Shown here: positions 9,400 to 18,073 of the stretch, piece by piece
Numbering within the stretch: the first letter of the stretch is position 1
Layout: each line of letters starts with the position of its first letter
Source of the DNA: Vibrio tubiashii ATCC 19109
GTDB lineage: Bacteria > Pseudomonadota > Gammaproteobacteria > Enterobacterales > Vibrionaceae
Length of the DNA stretch: 64,000 nucleotides
Assembly (NCBI RefSeq): GCF_000772105.1
Contig: NZ_CP009355.1
Location: 496,001 to 560,000, forward strand
Direction: 5' to 3'
Position numbers and translations under genes: made by a program
The notes under the pieces: model-generated
What the model was told of the DNA's origin: nothing
What the model saw: only the letters and a program-made list of their open reading frames with translations
Databases searched by the model: none

Positions 9400-10068
9400 A
9401 TGATGAATAATGATATTTATAAAATTACTCTTGTTTCTGATGTCACTATGCAATCGAAACTGCTGAAAGATTCTTTGGAAAAAGGGCTGGATCTCCAAGT
9501 AACCATGGTTACTTCCGAGGCGCTAGAAGAAATGGAAGAGGGGAGTTCATTACTTGGCAATCTTGTTCTTATCGATTACCACTATCTGGATGAAAGTAAG
9601 TTTGAAGCGTACAACGAAGCCAAAATGGTTAGCCAATACACGGTCAAAGAAATAGTGTTTAACTGCCCTAATGAAGCGCCTTCAAGCCATCTTTTTAAGT
9701 GGCGTAATCTAGTCGGAGTTTTCTACGTTGATGATGAGGTTTCTTTACTGCTCAAAGGTATGGAAAAGATCATGAATGATGAAATGTGGCTATCGCGTAA
9801 AGTCGCTCAAGATTATATCGAGCATTTCCGTTGTGCTAATACCGTTACTACATCCCAAGCCTATGCGAATTTAACTAAGCGCGAGAAAGAAATCATGCGT
9901 TTACTTGGGCACGGTGCATCCAATATTCAAATTGCAGAAGAGTTGTTTGTCAGTGAAAACACGGTGAAAACGCACTTACACAATATTTTTAAGAAAATTA
10001 ATGCCAAGAATCGCCTCCAAGCGCTGCTGTGGGCAAACAATAATATTGCTCTAGAAGAGCGGGTTTAG
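9400..10068 (+). CDS. LuxR-type regulator of the CsgD/VpsT family, probable c-di-GMP sensor
   Basis: The protein has about 222 residues: a degenerate receiver-like N-terminal domain (residues 5-115) and a C-terminal LuxR-type helix-turn-helix (TKREKEIMRLLGHGASN, then SENTVKTHLHNIFKKI). Between them is W130-L-S-R133, which matches the W-[FLM]-[TS]-R motif that VpsT uses, near the same residue numbers, to bind cyclic di-GMP. I therefore infer a c-di-GMP-responsive regulator of biofilm or matrix genes. The frame is open to 9349, but the tandem ATG ATG at 9400-9405 follows AGCAGGAA and is the likelier start. It stands alone with its own terminator. The usual receiver aspartate pocket is not obvious. 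Confidence 0.85.
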   Translation: MMNNDIYKITLVSDVTMQSKLLKDSLEKGLDLQVTMVTSEALEEMEEGSSLLGNLVLIDYHYLDESKFEAYNEAKMVSQYTVKEIVFNCPNEAPSSHLFKWRNLVGVFYVDDEVSLLLKGMEKIMNDEMWLSRKVAQDYIEHFRCANTVTTSQAYANLTKREKEIMRLLGHGASNIQIAEELFVSENTVKTHLHNIFKKINAKNRLQALLWANNNIALEERV

Positions 10069-10095
10069 TTGTATTAATAGTTAATTTTCTTTGCC

Positions 10096-10124
10096 AGGCC
10101 AAGCATCAATGCTTGGCCTTTTTT
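10096..10124 (+). terminator. Intrinsic terminator of the LuxR-type gene
   Basis: AGGCCAAGCA and TGCTTGGCCT pair around TCAA, followed by TTTTT. Confidence 0.92.
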
Positions 10125-10135
10125 GTTGAAAAATC

Positions 10136-10145
10136 TTATCGATAA
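10136..10145. repeat. Second TTATCGATAA palindrome
   Basis: Same decamer as at 9373-9382, here 85 bases before the Amt-kinase start codon. Confidence 0.3.
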
Positions 10146-10229
10146 ACAACAAATTGCCTAGCATTATTGGATGGTACTTATAGCCTAAACTACGCTTAGT
10201 TAAGTGATTGAATAACCATTAGGTGTGGA

Positions 10230-12515
10230 ATGGCAGACAAAGAGCTAATTTCATTGCTCTGGTTGCTAGGGTGTACCTGTATCGCCCTGTTTATGCAGGC
10301 AGGTTTTACCTTGATCGAGACAGGCAGTGTGCGTGCCAAGAACTCGGTCAATGTCGCGATGAAAAACCTTGCTGATTTTATTGTCGTGACCGTGGCTTAC
10401 ATCGTATTCGGATATCACTTGAGCCAAGGTGATAGCTTGCTCTCTTTCGAGACGCTAGCTATGGACAATGAGCACTTACCTAAATTGTTATTTAACGTCA
10501 TGTTTGTGACGACTGCAGCGACGATCGTTTCAGGGTGTGTCGCAGAGCGCATGAGTTACAAAGGTTATATATATACTTCCTTTTTTATCGCAGTTATCAC
10601 CTATCCTATCGCTTCCTATTGGACTTGGAACCCATACTCTTGGCTTAACTCAAGTGGTTTTTATGATTTTGCTGGTGGCACTACTGTACATGTTGTTGGA
10701 GGAATGATCGGCTTGGTAGGAACCATGATTGTCGGGCCGAGAAAAGGCCGTTTTGACAGCAAGTCTGTACGTGAAATCCCTTCTTATAGCCACACACTCG
10801 TGACGTTAGGCGTGTTCTTAATGCTGTTTGCTTGGCTTGGCTTTAATGGTGGAAGCTTATATACCTTCGATTTGCGAGTGCCCAAAATACTGTTTAACAC
10901 TTTAGTGTGCGGTGCTATCGCTGGGTGTACAACTTTGTTTTGGCTACATCATTATCGCCATGTTCCAGTGTTTGTTGTTCTCAATAGTGTTCTTGGCGGT
11001 TTGGTGATCGTTACGGCGGGTGCTGACATTATGGCAATGATCGACTTGTTGCTGCTCGGTATGTTTGCTTCAGCGTGCGTCATTTTAGGTGATCGGATGC
11101 TAATCAAAGCTAAAATTGATGATCCGGTTGGCGCGATTCCTGTCCACCTATTCTGCGGGGTTGTTGGAACACTGTATGCGGGTTTCAAATTAGGATGGAT
11201 TGAAAACCAAGACGTCGTTAACCAGTTACTGATGCAAGTTACCGGTTTAGTAATGGTCGCTGGCTGGGCGGCGCTCAATGCCGTGACTATATTCATGCTT
11301 CTGAGAAAAATGCACCTAGATCGAGTGACAGAGCGAGAAGAGGAAGTGGGTCTCAACGTTAGTGAACACGGCGTTAGGATGAGTTGGCTCGAAACCGTCA
11401 ATACCATTGAGCAGATAAGCCAGCATGGAGACTACTCACGTCGAGTTCCGATTGAGTTTGGTACTGAGGCGGGGGATGTGGCGATATCATTCAATAATTT
11501 GATGGACCGACTAGAGAGTAACATTGATGTGCTCCATCAGGTTGCTAAAGGAAACCTCGAAGACTTAGACGTGACGCCAAGCAGTGATCGAGACATCATG
11601 TCTAACTCACTGAAAACAATGATCCTTGGGTTGCGCTCACTTATTGATGATGTGGAAGGCCAACTACAAAAACAGGCCTCACAGGGTGACCCGCATACTT
11701 TACAAGCGTTAATAGAGCGGTTTAAGCGCACGCAAGACCAACTCATGGAAGCGGAAAAAATGTCCGCACTGAGCGGTATGGTGGTAGGCGTGGCCCATGA
11801 ACTGAATACGCCTTTAGGGGTGTCGGTCACGAGTCTATCTATCTTAAATGAACGCCTTTTTTCAATTCAAAAAAGCTTTCAGGATAAGACGATTTCGCAG
11901 GACGATCTCACTGAGTTTCTCTCAGTGGCTAACCAGTGTATGGAGATGCTTATCGCTAACATCAATCGCTCTGTTGAGTTGGTGAGTAAGTTGAAAAGTG
12001 TCGACCAGAAAATGACGGTAGAAGAACCCAAGTTGATTGAATTATCGCAACTGTTTAGCGACGTATTAACTCATACTGAGGAGCTGTTCGATGAACACAA
12101 TATCTCTGCCCGATTAGAGTGCGATGAGAAACTTCGTGTTTACGTTGCGCCGATTTCGTTGGCGTGTGTTATTGAGGAGCTTTTAACCAATAGCGCATTG
12201 CATGCATTCTCTGATGAACAGAGCTCCCAACGCGAGGTTAGGCTAGTTGCCAGCCAAGATCATCAACATACTTATATCAGTGTTGAAGACAATGGCAAGG
12301 GGATCAGCGAACAAGATCAGACCAAAATATTCCAACCCTTTTTCACGACACTTAGAGCTAGAGGAGGAACAGGGCTAGGGATGCATATGGTTTACAATAT
12401 TTGCAGTCAAAAACTAGCAGCAAATATTGAACTGGAAAGTACTTTAGGCATGGGGACGAAATTTGTCATTACACTTGAAAACCGAATTGAACCGGAAGGA
12501 AGAGCATCTGCATAA
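10230..12515 (+). CDS. Ammonium transporter domain fused to a histidine kinase
   Basis: The 761-residue protein joins an Amt/Rh channel (about residues 1-375, some eleven membrane helices) to a cytoplasmic HAMP-like linker (about 385-470) and a histidine kinase core. The twin pore histidines of Amt are present as H154 (GGTTVHVVGG) and H306 (GAIPVHLFCG), and the signature MQAGFTLIETGSVRAKN is intact, so the channel could still conduct or at least bind ammonium. The phospho-acceptor is H523 in GVAHELNTPLG; the ATPase has the N box (EELLTNSALHAF), DNGKGI and GGTGLGMHM. No response regulator gene is next to it. It probably senses external ammonium and signals to a distant regulator. A weak hairpin (AGAGCAT / ATGCTCT, 12501-12528) overlaps the stop codon. 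Confidence 0.92.
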   Translation: MADKELISLLWLLGCTCIALFMQAGFTLIETGSVRAKNSVNVAMKNLADFIVVTVAYIVFGYHLSQGDSLLSFETLAMDNEHLPKLLFNVMFVTTAATIVSGCVAERMSYKGYIYTSFFIAVITYPIASYWTWNPYSWLNSSGFYDFAGGTTVHVVGGMIGLVGTMIVGPRKGRFDSKSVREIPSYSHTLVTLGVFLMLFAWLGFNGGSLYTFDLRVPKILFNTLVCGAIAGCTTLFWLHHYRHVPVFVVLNSVLGGLVIVTAGADIMAMIDLLLLGMFASACVILGDRMLIKAKIDDPVGAIPVHLFCGVVGTLYAGFKLGWIENQDVVNQLLMQVTGLVMVAGWAALNAVTIFMLLRKMHLDRVTEREEEVGLNVSEHGVRMSWLETVNTIEQISQHGDYSRRVPIEFGTEAGDVAISFNNLMDRLESNIDVLHQVAKGNLEDLDVTPSSDRDIMSNSLKTMILGLRSLIDDVEGQLQKQASQGDPHTLQALIERFKRTQDQLMEAEKMSALSGMVVGVAHELNTPLGVSVTSLSILNERLFSIQKSFQDKTISQDDLTEFLSVANQCMEMLIANINRSVELVSKLKSVDQKMTVEEPKLIELSQLFSDVLTHTEELFDEHNISARLECDEKLRVYVAPISLACVIEELLTNSALHAFSDEQSSQREVRLVASQDHQHTYISVEDNGKGISEQDQTKIFQPFFTTLRARGGTGLGMHMVYNICSQKLAANIELESTLGMGTKFVITLENRIEPEGRASA

Positions 12516-12539
12516 CTGTAAATGCTCTTTAGATATCGA

Positions 12540-12803
12540 TTAGAATACACAATGCTTGGCGTAACTCGTTGCGTCGTTCGCACTCCAGTCGCCTTTTGGC
12601 TTGTCTTCTAAATCACTACACCAGCCTTCACTTCCGACAGCGTCTTGCAGCACACAGTGCTTAGCGTAATCAACAGCGCCTTGGGCATTCCATTCGCTCT
12701 TAGGCTTATCTGACATTTCGTCACACCAGGCTTGTGTGCCCACTTCTGTTTGGCAGGCACTTAGCGTTAGCAGCGCAACGAAAGAAAATGCAATTTTTTT
12801 CAT
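12540..12803 (-). CDS. Small lipoprotein with two DUF3012-type repeats
   Basis: The product of about 87 residues starts with a lipoprotein signal (MKKIAFSFVALLTLSACQ; lipid attachment at the cysteine of LSAC). The rest is two near-identical modules, each of the form WC-x-[DE]-[ML]-x-[DE]KPK-x-[DE]W...YAKHCV, which I recognise as the DUF3012 motif. Each module has two cysteines that could pair. The function is not known. An in-frame ATG four codons upstream is less likely because the shorter form gives a clean signal peptide. It converges with the Amt-kinase gene and its upstream region abuts the rbs promoter region. Confidence 0.75.
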   Translation of the reverse strand: MKKIAFSFVALLTLSACQTEVGTQAWCDEMSDKPKSEWNAQGAVDYAKHCVLQDAVGSEGWCSDLEDKPKGDWSANDATSYAKHCVF

Positions 12804-12894
12804 CTCAATTTCCAAGTCTTCTTAATGCCCCACACTATACCTTAAAAGATCCGCTGCTCTGCTTAATCGAGCGAATAAATATAGAAAATGGCAT

Positions 12895-12910
12895 ATCGAA
12901 ACGTTTCGAT
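12895..12910. promoter_or_regulatory. RbsR operator, distal copy
   Basis: ATCGAAACGTTTCGAT is a perfect 16-base palindrome of LacI-family type (central CG, AAACGTTT core). It lies 123 bases, centre to centre, from an identical copy nearer rbsD, a spacing that would allow looping. The interval 12804-13112 holds no gene beyond these sites and the CRP site. Confidence 0.85.
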
Positions 12911-12928
12911 GGGTGATCTTAATCACTT
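12911..12928. promoter_or_regulatory. CRP-binding site of the rbs promoter
   Basis: GTGA-TCTTAA-TCAC (12913-12926) matches the CRP consensus half-sites with the normal six-base spacer. It abuts the distal RbsR operator, so catabolite activation and ribose repression probably act on the same promoter. Confidence 0.7.
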
Positions 12929-13016
12929 TGATAAGAGAATAGTCACTAGCAAAGCGGATCAATTTCACACTCTATAGAATCGAGTCTCGAATTTCTGAAG
13001 TGACGGACTATTATGT

Positions 13017-13034
13017 CATCGAAACGTTTCGATG
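13017..13034. promoter_or_regulatory. RbsR operator, proximal copy
   Basis: CATCGAAACGTTTCGATG is an 18-base perfect palindrome containing the same 16 bases as the distal operator. It lies about 80 bases before the rbsD start codon. Confidence 0.88.
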
Positions 13035-13112
13035 AGTATTTTCTCAATAACAAGCATGACAGAGAAAATAGAGCTTGCCGTACGATAAACGTATTTTTGA
13101 AAGGTCGATGAG

Positions 13113-13532
13113 ATGAAGAAAAGTACCCTTATAAATTCAGAACTTTCTTACTTGGTGGCGACATTAGGTCATACCGATGAGATTACCGTTTGTGATGCAG
13201 GCTTACCTATTCCTGATGAAGTGCAACGTATCGATTTAGCACTAACGCATGGTGTTCCTTCATTTCTAGAAACAGTCCGAGTGCTATTAAGTGAGTCTCA
13301 GATTGAAGGCGTCATTATTGCTGAAGAATTTGCCAAAGTGAGCCCGGCTCATCATGAAGCTTTAGTCAAAGAACTTGCGACAGAAAGCGAGTTAAACGGT
13401 AAGAAAATTGAAGTGACGTATGTGTCGCATGAAGACTTTAAAGCTCGTACTCAGCAGAGTAGAGCAGTAGTTCGTACTGGTGAGTGCACACCATATGCGA
13501 ACGTTATATTTCAAGCAGGTGTGGTTTTTTAA
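13113..13532 (+). CDS. rbsD: D-ribose pyranase
   Basis: RbsD interconverts the pyran and furan forms of ribose so that RbsK can use it. The 139-residue length, the N-terminal segment MKKSTLINSELSYLVATLGH with its catalytic histidine, CDAGLPIP and the C-terminal TGECTPYANVIFQAGVVF are diagnostic. It is the first gene of the rbs operon, 24 bases ahead of rbsA, and lies behind two RbsR operators and a CRP site. Confidence 0.97.
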   Translation: MKKSTLINSELSYLVATLGHTDEITVCDAGLPIPDEVQRIDLALTHGVPSFLETVRVLLSESQIEGVIIAEEFAKVSPAHHEALVKELATESELNGKKIEVTYVSHEDFKARTQQSRAVVRTGECTPYANVIFQAGVVF

Positions 13533-13556
13533 GCCGCGCGATCGTAGGGAAGAATT

Positions 13557-15062
13557 ATGACTCAAGCCATTCTTCAGCTGAGCTCCATTGAAAAGGCTTT
13601 CCCAGGTGTTAAAGCTCTGGACAAAGCAAGCCTGAATGTTTACCCCGGACGTGTTATGGCACTGATGGGAGAAAATGGAGCAGGTAAGTCGACTTTGATG
13701 AAAGTGCTTACGGGCATTTACACCAAAGACAGCGGCAGCATTCAATATCAAGGTGAAAGCGCAGCCTTTAAAGGCCCAAGAGACTCTCAAGAAGCTGGGA
13801 TCAGCATTATTCACCAAGAACTAAACCTGATTCCGGAACTGACTATTGCCGAAAACATTTTCCTTGGTCGAGAATTTACCAGTGCATTTGGTGGCATTCA
13901 GTGGGGAAAAATGTATGACGAAGCGGACAAACTACTGGCACGCTTGAACGTCAAACACAGCTCTAAGACCTTGCTGGGTGATCTGAGCCTAGGTGAGCAG
14001 CAAATGGTTGAGATTGCGAAAGCGCTGTCGTTCGAATCTAAGGTCATCATTATGGATGAGCCAACGGACGCCTTAACCGACACAGAGACTGAATCATTAT
14101 TTAAAGTGATCAACGAGCTTCGTGCTCAAGGTTGCGGCATTGTTTACATCTCTCATCGCCTTAAAGAAATTTTCGAAATTTGCGACGACATTACCGTTCT
14201 TCGTGATGGCAAATTTATCGGTGAATGCCAAGTTTCTGATACCGATGAAGATGGCCTAATTGAGATGATGGTTGGTCGTAAGCTTGATGAGCAGTATCCG
14301 CGCATCGATGTTCGTCATGGTGAAACCTGCCTAGAAGTGATCGGTTTAACAGGTTCTGGAGTCCAAGACGTCACTTTTACTCTTAAACGAGGCGAGATTT
14401 TGGGTGTGTCTGGCTTAATGGGCGCAGGTCGCACTGAGCTAATGAAAGTCATCTACGGCGCACTGCCGAGTGAACGTGGTGTGATTAACCTAGACAACAA
14501 AACGATCAACCCCGTCAGCCCGCAAGATGGACTTGCGAATGGTATCGCCTATATCTCTGAGGACCGCAAAGGGGATGGCTTGGTACTAGGGCTTTCGGTT
14601 AAAGAGAACATGTCTCTTTGCGCGTTAGATAAGCTGACCAAGGGTGGTCGTATTCAGCATAGTGATGAAGTGGTCGCTGTTGAAGACTTCATCAAGCTTT
14701 TCAACATCAAAACTCCGACTAGAGATCAAATCATAGGCAACCTATCTGGCGGTAACCAACAGAAAGTAGCGATAGCTAAAGGGTTAATGACCAAACCTAA
14801 AGTGTTGATCTTGGATGAGCCGACTCGTGGTGTTGACGTCGGTGCGAAGAAAGAGATCTACCAACTTATCAACAAATTTAAAGCCGATGGCATGAGCATC
14901 ATTCTTGTCTCATCGGAAATGCCCGAAGTGTTAGGCATGAGCGACCGCATCCTCGTTATGCACGAAGGTCGAATCAGCGGCGAGTTTGATGCAAAAGACG
15001 CCGACCAAGAAAAACTACTCGCCTGTGCCGTAGGCAAAAAGATTAATGAGGAAGCAGCATGA
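13557..15062 (+). CDS. rbsA: Ribose ABC transporter ATPase (double domain)
   Basis: The 501-residue protein has two ABC domains. The first has Walker [10 protein letters not shown], signature LSLGEQQ and Walker [12 protein letters not shown]. The second has the degenerate Walker [10 protein letters not shown] normal for this family, signature LSGGNQQK and Walker [12 protein letters not shown]. It powers ribose import through RbsC. Its last codons overlap the rbsC start by four bases (ATGA), showing translational coupling. Confidence 0.97.
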   Translation: MTQAILQLSSIEKAFPGVKALDKASLNVYPGRVMALMGENGAGKSTLMKVLTGIYTKDSGSIQYQGESAAFKGPRDSQEAGISIIHQELNLIPELTIAENIFLGREFTSAFGGIQWGKMYDEADKLLARLNVKHSSKTLLGDLSLGEQQMVEIAKALSFESKVIIMDEPTDALTDTETESLFKVINELRAQGCGIVYISHRLKEIFEICDDITVLRDGKFIGECQVSDTDEDGLIEMMVGRKLDEQYPRIDVRHGETCLEVIGLTGSGVQDVTFTLKRGEILGVSGLMGAGRTELMKVIYGALPSERGVINLDNKTINPVSPQDGLANGIAYISEDRKGDGLVLGLSVKENMSLCALDKLTKGGRIQHSDEVVAVEDFIKLFNIKTPTRDQIIGNLSGGNQQKVAIAKGLMTKPKVLILDEPTRGVDVGAKKEIYQLINKFKADGMSIILVSSEMPEVLGMSDRILVMHEGRISGEFDAKDADQEKLLACAVGKKINEEAA

Positions 15063-16042
15063 GTACCAATACCATGAGCAAACCAACGGAAACAAACAGC
15101 AAAAAACTGTTTAGCAAAGAGTGGTTGATTGAACAGAAATCACTGATTGCACTTTTGTTTTTGATTGTTGTCGTATCATTCTTAAACCCGAACTTTTTTA
15201 CGGTCGACAACATTCTTAACATCCTGCGCCAGACATCGGTTAACGCCATCATCGCCGTCGGTATGACTTTGGTCATCTTGACCGCGGGTATCGATTTGAG
15301 CGTTGGATCAGTATTGGCTCTATGTGGTGCCTTCGCTGCGAGCTTAATCGCGATGGAAGTACCGGTTTTGATCGCGGTTCCAACCGCACTGTTCGCCGGT
15401 GCTGCACTAGGTGCGATCAGCGGCATTATTATCGCTAAAGGTAAGGTTCAAGCCTTTATTGCTACCTTGGTGACGATGACGCTTCTGCGCGGCGTGACCA
15501 TGGTGTATACCGACGGTCGACCAATTTCTACAGGCTTTACTGACACAGCAGATGCGTTCGCTTGGTTTGGTACTGGCTACGCATTAGGTATCCCTGTTCC
15601 AGTTTGGCTAATGGTTATCGTATTTGCAGCCGCTTGGTACCTACTTAACCACACTCGCTTTGGTCGCTATGTCTACGCCCTAGGTGGTAATGAATCTGCG
15701 ACTCGCCTATCTGGTATCAACGTTGATCGCGTGAAGATTGGTGTCTATGCCATCTGTGGTCTGCTCGCGGCGCTAGCTGGCATCATCGTTACATCACGAC
15801 TGTCATCGGCACAACCGACTGCGGGTATGGGTTACGAGCTAGACGCGATTGCCGCAGTAGTACTGGGTGGCACTAGCCTAATGGGTGGTAAGGGCCGCAT
15901 CATGGGCACACTGATCGGTGCACTGATTATCGGCTTCCTAAACAACGCCCTAAACCTACTCGACGTTTCCTCCTACTACCAAATGATCGCTAAAGCAGTG
16001 GTAATTCTACTTGCGGTACTGGTAGACAACAAAAACAAGTAA
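15059..16042 (+). CDS. rbsC: Ribose ABC transporter permease
   Basis: The 327-residue integral membrane protein of the BPD_transp_2 family carries the conserved [19 protein letters not shown] segment and the C-terminal [15 protein letters not shown] loop that contacts the ATPase. About eight to ten hydrophobic segments are visible. It forms the channel for ribose and overlaps rbsA by four bases. Confidence 0.97.
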   Translation: MSTNTMSKPTETNSKKLFSKEWLIEQKSLIALLFLIVVVSFLNPNFFTVDNILNILRQTSVNAIIAVGMTLVILTAGIDLSVGSVLALCGAFAASLIAMEVPVLIAVPTALFAGAALGAISGIIIAKGKVQAFIATLVTMTLLRGVTMVYTDGRPISTGFTDTADAFAWFGTGYALGIPVPVWLMVIVFAAAWYLLNHTRFGRYVYALGGNESATRLSGINVDRVKIGVYAICGLLAALAGIIVTSRLSSAQPTAGMGYELDAIAAVVLGGTSLMGGKGRIMGTLIGALIIGFLNNALNLLDVSSYYQMIAKAVVILLAVLVDNKNK

Positions 16043-16056
16043 ATCATAACTAAATC

Positions 16057-16080
16057 GAGCCAAGTGACGTGTCTTGGCTC
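16057..16080 (+). other. Intercistronic hairpin between rbsC and rbsB
   Basis: GAGCCAAG and CTTGGCTC are perfect complements around an eight-base loop, without a T run. It sits directly before rbsB and could protect or define the end of an rbsB-containing mRNA fragment. Confidence 0.6.
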
Positions 16081-16102
16081 ACCCTACACAAGGACTGAGA
16101 AA

Positions 16103-16981
16103 ATGAAAAAACTAACGACTCTTATCTCTGCTGCACTACTTTCGTCAACCGTTTCTGTTTCAGCGCAAGCTCAGGACACGATGGCAATCGTACTGTCTAC
16201 GCTGAACAACCCTTTCTTCGTTACGATGAAAGATGGTGCTGAAGCAAAGGCAAAAGAGTTAGGTTATGACCTAATCGTACTAGACTCGCAAAATGACCCA
16301 AGCAAAGAGCTGTCAAACATTGAAGATCTGACTATCCGTGGCGTTAAGGCGATTCTAATCAACCCAACGGATTCAGATGCAGTATCTAATGCGATTCGCA
16401 TGGCAAACCGTTCTAACATCCCAGTACTGACTCTAGACCGTGGTGCGAGCCGCGGTGAAGTGGTGAGCCACATTGCTTCAGACAACGTTGTTGGCGGCGA
16501 AATGGCGGGTAACTACATCGTTGAAAAAGTGGGTATGAAAGCGAAAGTTATTCAACTTGAAGGCATTGCGGGTACTTCTGCGGCACGCGAGCGTGGTGAA
16601 GGCTTTATGAATGCGGTTAAAGGCAGTGAAATGGACGTTCTTGCGAGCCAACCTGCAGACTTCGACCGTACTAAAGGTCTTAACGTAATGGAAAACCTGC
16701 TAGCGGCTAACCCAGATGTGCAAGCGGTGTTTGCTCAGAATGATGAGATGGCTCTAGGTGCTCTACGCGCAGTTCAAGCATCGGGTAAAGATGTGATGAT
16801 CGTTGGCTTCGATGGCACAGATGACGGCATCGCAGCGGTTAACCGCGGCAAGCTATCTGCAACTATCGCTCAGCAACCAGATCTTATCGGCGCACTTGGT
16901 ATCGAAACCGCTGACAAAGTACTGAAAGGCTCTCAAGTAGAAGAGTACATCCCAGTACCACTGAAAGTTATCACTAAGTAA
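16103..16981 (+). CDS. rbsB: Periplasmic ribose-binding protein
   Basis: This 292-residue Peripla_BP_4-type protein delivers ribose to RbsAC. It has a signal peptide ([23 protein letters not shown]) followed by the mature start [16 protein letters not shown]. Ligand-site features include [21 protein letters not shown] and QNDEMALGA. An upstream in-frame start at 16064 falls in a hairpin; 16103 is preceded by AAGGA and is preferred. It is flanked by hairpins on both sides, a layout that often raises binding-protein mRNA over the membrane components. Confidence 0.96.
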   Translation: MKKLTTLISAALLSSTVSVSAQAQDTMAIVLSTLNNPFFVTMKDGAEAKAKELGYDLIVLDSQNDPSKELSNIEDLTIRGVKAILINPTDSDAVSNAIRMANRSNIPVLTLDRGASRGEVVSHIASDNVVGGEMAGNYIVEKVGMKAKVIQLEGIAGTSAARERGEGFMNAVKGSEMDVLASQPADFDRTKGLNVMENLLAANPDVQAVFAQNDEMALGALRAVQASGKDVMIVGFDGTDDGIAAVNRGKLSATIAQQPDLIGALGIETADKVLKGSQVEEYIPVPLKVITK

Positions 16982-16999
16982 TGAGTTAGCCAATTTTGT

Positions 17000-17037
17000 C
17001 CTTCTCCCCGTTTATATCTGTCGTTTAGGGGAGAAGG
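17000..17037 (+). other. Hairpin after rbsB
   Basis: CCTTCTCCCC (17000-17009) and GGGGAGAAGG (17028-17037) pair perfectly over ten bases around an 18-base loop. No T run follows, so I read it as an mRNA-stabilising or attenuating structure rather than a full terminator. Confidence 0.65.
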
Positions 17038-17123
17038 GCGAATAGCCATGCGCTTTTTTACAGAGTCCATCGCTATTACTCCTGTTCACATATAAGTGGC
17101 TCAAGCGAGCCGAGGATTACCTT

Positions 17124-18044
17124 ATGAATAAGTTAGTGGTTTTAGGTAGTGTTAACGCTGACCATGTTCTTCAAGTGCCTTCTTTCCCTCGCCCTGGCGA
17201 GACGTTGCATGGTCGAAACTATCAAGTTATTCCTGGTGGTAAAGGGGCAAACCAAGCGGTAGCAGCTGCAAGATTAAATGCGGATATCGGCTTTATTGCT
17301 TGTGTCGGTGATGATGCGTTTGGTATCAATATTCGCGAAAACTTCAAGATGGATAATATCAACATTGCCGGCGTTAAAATGGAGCCAAACTGCCCAACCG
17401 GTATTGCAATGATTCAGGTCGCCGATAGCGGTGAAAACAGTATTTGTATTTCCGCAGAAGCGAATGCAAAACTGACCGCTGATGCTATTGAGTCAGATTT
17501 AGAGCAGATTCGTTCGGCAAAGTACCTGCTGACGCAATTGGAAACGCCGATCTGTGGTATCGAAAAAGCAGCGAAAGTGGCGAAAGAGGCGCGCACCAAT
17601 GTGATTTTAAATCCTGCTCCGGCTCGTCCACTTTCGGATGAACTGCTCGCCTGTGTCGATGTTATCACGCCAAATGAAACAGAAGCGGAAGTGCTTACTG
17701 GGATTACCGTGACGGATAACGATAGCGCGCAAGAAGCGGCGAACGAACTGCATCGTAAAGGGATCGAAATCGTCATGATTACCCTTGGCGCGAAAGGGGT
17801 ATGGCTGAGTCAAAATGGCCGCGGAGAGTTAATTCCTGGCTTTAAGGTTGATGCCACAGACACAACCGCAGCAGGAGATACCTTTAATGGGGCATTGGTC
17901 ACTGGTCTGCTCGAAGATTTACCTTTAGAATCAGCGATCAAATTTGCTCATGCAGCAGCGGCTATCTCTGTGACGCGTTTTGGTGCTCAGACATCCATCC
18001 CATCAAGAGAAGAAGTCGATGCTTTCTTAGCAGAGCAAAGCTAA
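17124..18044 (+). CDS. rbsK: Ribokinase
   Basis: Ribokinase phosphorylates ribose to ribose-5-phosphate. The 306-residue PfkB-family protein has the first signature GGKGANQAVAAARL and the second signature DTTAAGDTFNGAL, in which D252 is the catalytic base with its anion-hole residues. The N-terminal VVLGSVNADHV and the substrate segment VPSFPRPGETLHG are typical. It follows rbsB after a 142-base spacer with a hairpin and precedes rbsR by 29 bases. Confidence 0.97.
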   Translation: MNKLVVLGSVNADHVLQVPSFPRPGETLHGRNYQVIPGGKGANQAVAAARLNADIGFIACVGDDAFGINIRENFKMDNINIAGVKMEPNCPTGIAMIQVADSGENSICISAEANAKLTADAIESDLEQIRSAKYLLTQLETPICGIEKAAKVAKEARTNVILNPAPARPLSDELLACVDVITPNETEAEVLTGITVTDNDSAQEAANELHRKGIEIVMITLGAKGVWLSQNGRGELIPGFKVDATDTTAAGDTFNGALVTGLLEDLPLESAIKFAHAAAAISVTRFGAQTSIPSREEVDAFLAEQS

Positions 18045-18073
18045 CGTCTAGCCACAAGCAAGGAGAGAATGAC

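Noticed and set aside
10952..11407. 151-codon minus-strand frame inside the Amt-kinase gene
   Set aside because: Antisense to a strongly conserved coding region with no family match or ribosome site.
12501..12530. Hairpin over the Amt-kinase stop codon as a terminator
   Set aside because: Stem is only seven pairs with a long loop and two or three T; too weak to list on its own.
12734..12916. 60-codon plus-strand frame over the lipoprotein start and rbs operator
   Set aside because: Overlaps a clear lipoprotein gene antisense and has no ribosome site.
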